DNA from: Eublepharis macularius
Taxonomy: Eukaryota; Chordata; Lepidosauria; Squamata; Eublepharidae
Assembly: GCF_028583425.1 (NCBI RefSeq)
Contig: NC_072806.1
Span: 31,480,001-31,544,000 of the forward strand
Direction: 5' to 3'
DNA: 64,000 nt
A model generated the notes under the pieces. The model had not been told where the DNA came from, did no database searches, and worked only from the letters and a program-made list of their open reading frames with translations. Positions 60,969 through 64,000 of the stretch are shown piece by piece (the stretch's first letter is position 1; every line of letters starts with the position of its first letter). The translations under genes were made by a program, and so were the position numbers.

Positions 60969-61179
60969 TGAGAGCCAAGCTACAAGTGATGCCTAACACA
61001 GGTTGGACACTTGTCAGCTTACCTCAAGTTTCGATGGGAAATGTAGGCGTCCTGGTTTTACAGCTTGGCTCTCCATTACAGCTGCAAGACCAGGATGCCT
61101 ACATTTCCCATCCAAACTTGAGGGAAGCTGACAAGTGTCCAACCTGTGTCAGGCGTCACTTGTAGCTTGGCTCTCAGAT
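60969..61179. mobile_element. Family B DNA transposon, short copy
   Basis: CTGAGAGCCAAGCTACAAGT start and ACTTGTAGCTTGGCTCTCAG end, arms almost adjacent, so nearly a pure foldback. Confidence 0.8.
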
Positions 61180-61679
61180 TGCAGCAATCTTATGGAGTCC
61201 CATGTTGTCTCTCTATATAACATGTGCTGATATTCAGGGTGGTTTAGCCTTTTACAGAAATTTCCATTACCAAATTTTACCAAGAACCCAAAATCAATGC
61301 ATCTATCTTCGAAGGGATTCTAATGAACATTTTTGGAGAGACTGCTAGGCACTGACCATATTTTTGCTTTTTCTAATGGACCAATAGAGAGACTTGTAGC
61401 TGCTGTCTTTGACTGGAAGCAGCTCAGGGAAAGAGCACTTGCTTTGCATACAGCAAGTCTCAGGTTCAAGGACAATTAATGGGACAGCAGGGCTCCAGGT
61501 GCAGTTCTTAAGATAAGGGGCCTTCCTCAGCCTTGGAGACTCAACCTGGGACCCCCCAGGGCAAAGCAGGTCTTCCCCCACAGGATTTACAACCAACAAG
61601 GGCCGGGCCAGTGTAGGTTTTGCTCTCATCGAAACCCTTTTCCTGACTTTTCAACCCCCTCGATATACATCACAGATAT

Positions 61680-63660
61680 ACTTCTTGAGTATCAGTTTGT
61701 TTATTTTTATCTTAATATACATTTATACAGGGCCATAGTAAAAATTATGCAACAGGTTTTATTTTTTTCAGTTATTACACTATAGATCAGGAATAAACGC
61801 ATGCAGTTACAAAGGAGAGGTAGTAGAAACACTGTATTAAAGACTTCAAAATACAAATATCATATAAATAAAAACACTTTTCAAATTAACTGCTGGAATT
61901 TCTTGTACAGATAAATAAGGTAAAAAGTACATTACTCCGTCAAAGCAAAAAAAAAAGGTGTGTGTGTGGGGGGGGGGGGGAGAGGATAGGGTTCTTATCA
62001 GTTCATGAAATCTGACCAAGCTTTGATGACAGCAACCCCCTTGCAGAGGAGGTCAGGCTGGCAAAAATAAGGTACAAAATGATTTCATTCTGTAGAATGG
62101 TGTGTATTCAAGTGTTCAAGCAGTTGAGTTAAAACCAATTAAAAGCAAAAAAACCCCTCTCTCAAAATCAAGAGAGATCATTTCCAGAGAAACTAAGCCG
62201 CCTAAAATACTTTGTGAATTGCTATGCCATCAGAAGGGATGGCCAGTAGAAACAAAGATCTAAAAAGGAACCAGCACGGAGCAGTTTTCTGTCTTTCCTT
62301 GTTTATGGCACAGAAAACCACCCTGACTTTTTGACACTTTGCTATTTGTAGAAAGAAAAGAAAGAAAGAAAAGATCCACACCACAACATCTAAATTCCTA
62401 ACCTTGGACCTCTAAGGGGTCTTGTGTAGCTCTATAAGGAAACGTCCAAAACTGTCTAACACAGACGGGGGGAAAAATACCAGGATGGGAGAAACTGGTT
62501 TGATGACAAAACGAAGCAACCAAACCTTTATTCAGTGGGGGGGGGGGGGGGGTGTAGGAAGCCCTCATCTATTTCAAATGTGATTGAGAAGAGACCGTAA
62601 AACGGCAGAGTTACTGAAGTATTAGGAAAACTGGTATCAAACAGGAACGCCCAAGGGAAGGCATTTTGTGCCGCTCTGTCTGGAAGTCTCCGAAGAGGCT
62701 GCACACTGTCGTTCTGGCAAAGTCTGGTTCTCTCTGTCGTTGCTGCCGCCGCCGCTGTGTGTGTTTCCTTGTATGCAGTAAAATTAAACTCCCCTCCCCC
62801 CTTGTGCCTTTTCTTGTTTAAATTAATAGTTCCTCACAAACAGATGAGTTTCTTTAGTAAATTAGTGCAATATAAACTGTTGGGATAAGGAAGGGAGAAG
62901 GTCAAGAAGAAGAAAACATCCAGGGTGTATATCCACAGTAACTGCTAAAATTAGTTTAAGGAATTCTCAACAGACCACACCATAAAGGTAAAAGAAAAAG
63001 TCCCCAGGTCCATAACTTCCTGTCTTTTTAAGAAGGTGCCATTTCCTCTTTTCCTCGATGGCTTTTCAAATGACAATTAGAAGATGTGAGTTCAAATCCC
63101 AATCCAGCTGAGCCCCAAAAGCTTCACAACACACAGGTTTGAAGTCGACATTTTCTCATTTCCACACTAAAGTTTTGTCCCAAAAAAGGGATCCTTTTCA
63201 GAAAGGACACCTTGCAGAAAAAGAAAATGGCTCTTTGTGCCTTCGTGCAAAGACAAGTAAGAGCCGTAGCTGAATGTTCACAAAGGAAGTTTTGTTGAAC
63301 ATGTGAAGACGAGTCTTTCAAAATCCAGTTGCTCAACGAAGGCGGGAGGGGGCAGATCAGTCATAAGACGAGTCTCCTACAGAGTTGTTTTGGATTTCTT
63401 CTCCTCTCTGAAATAATTGCATTTTTCTTTGGTAGTCAACCACAGAGATGAAAAACCATTTGGGTAAAACCGAGGCTGACCATTTGGTTGAAGCAAAAGT
63501 GGTCCCAGGTGATGTGTCTACTGCTCGTAAACAGCCACTGCATTGCAGCAAAAGGCAGAGAGCCTCCGTTCGATACTAGACTTATCTGAAAGGCAGAGAA
63601 TGCATTTAACACACAAGCGCACTAAAAGGAAAAAGCGGCAGAGAGATGCATTGGCCCGTG
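61680..63660 (-). other. Possible 3' UTR of a gene right of the window
   Basis: About 2 kb without recognisable transposons, in contrast to its flanks, beginning (on -) at AATAAA signals near 61698-61703 and again near 62527. No coding exon is visible. Orientation and identity are guesses. Confidence 0.3.
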
Positions 63661-63679
63661 CAAAATCCAGAACGAGAGA

Positions 63680-63950
63680 CGGAATCCACAGAATGGCTTT
63701 TATTAGAGCCAACTGAAATGACACTCGACACTGCGTAAACTTTTGAGCTCAGCAGAACTCTTCATCAGGCGAGATGTTATACAAATTAAATTGAGGAGGA
63801 GAAACCACTTTCCAGACCAAGATGGCAAGAGAGAGTCTTTTCCTCCATTTTTTAATTTGCGTATCATTTTGCCTGTTGATGAGTTCTGATGAGCTCAAAA
63901 GCTTGCACAATGTTTTGTGTCATTTAGGTTGGCCCTAATAAGAAGGATTA
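63680..63950. mobile_element. Inverted Penelope-like pair, decayed
   Basis: Left arm (-) and right arm (+) each show a CTGATGA-like motif near GAGTTCTG..GAGCTCAAAAG and TTAGGTTGGCCCTAATAA / TTATTAGAGCCAACTG ends. Confidence 0.55.
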
Positions 63951-64000
63951 TAACATGGATGTTGTTACTCCAGAAGGGACGAATGCACTGCAACTGAGGG

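Overview
This is eukaryotic (vertebrate) DNA, most likely from a squamate reptile, possibly a gecko. The evidence is spliced genes with GT-AG introns plus a repeat set made of Sauria-type SINEs, a second tRNA-derived SINE, CR1, L2-like, L1-like and Bov-B LINE pieces, Penelope-like units with hammerhead ribozyme motifs, and many short hAT-like DNA transposons with 8-bp target duplications. The order within squamates is a guess.

Left part (1-23.3 kb, + strand): the 3' two thirds of a multidrug and toxin extrusion transporter gene, SLC47A2-like. Eleven exons lie between 301 and 22951, with the upstream exons outside the window. The four functionally important glutamates of the family are present, so the gene looks functional. 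Its introns carry most of the transposon nests.

Middle (23.3-51.9 kb, - strand): a complete fatty aldehyde dehydrogenase gene, ALDH3A2. Ten coding exons give 488 codons before the stop, all in phase, with catalytic Asn, Glu and Cys present and a C-terminal membrane anchor. The two genes run tail to tail; their best poly(A) signals lie within 45 bp of each other on opposite strands. This convergent layout matches the SLC47A2/ALDH3A2 layout in mammals and is one reason for the SLC47A2 call. ALDH3A2 intron 8 holds an orphan, still open copy of one SLC47A exon in the opposite orientation. Intron 6 holds a full-length 5S rRNA copy. The ATG exon has a splice acceptor just upstream and no CpG-rich promoter, so transcription probably begins further right; candidate first exons end at 50017 and 51750.

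Right part (52-64 kb): a possible small - strand gene (coding exons near 52930-53076 and below 52422) encoding a short membrane-anchored protein, with a strong CpG island at 54.1-55.1 kb as its likely promoter. Then come a Bov-B fragment, L2-like and hAT-like elements, and a repeat-poor stretch (61.7-63.65 kb) that could be the 3' UTR of a - strand gene outside the window.

No CRISPR, operon or bacterial feature is present. I did not find a clear new molecular system; the strongest unusual items are the orphan SLC47A exon, the near-perfect CpG-rich foldback element, the inverted hammerhead-bearing Penelope units, the ten-fold amplified SINE head and the unrecognised small gene.
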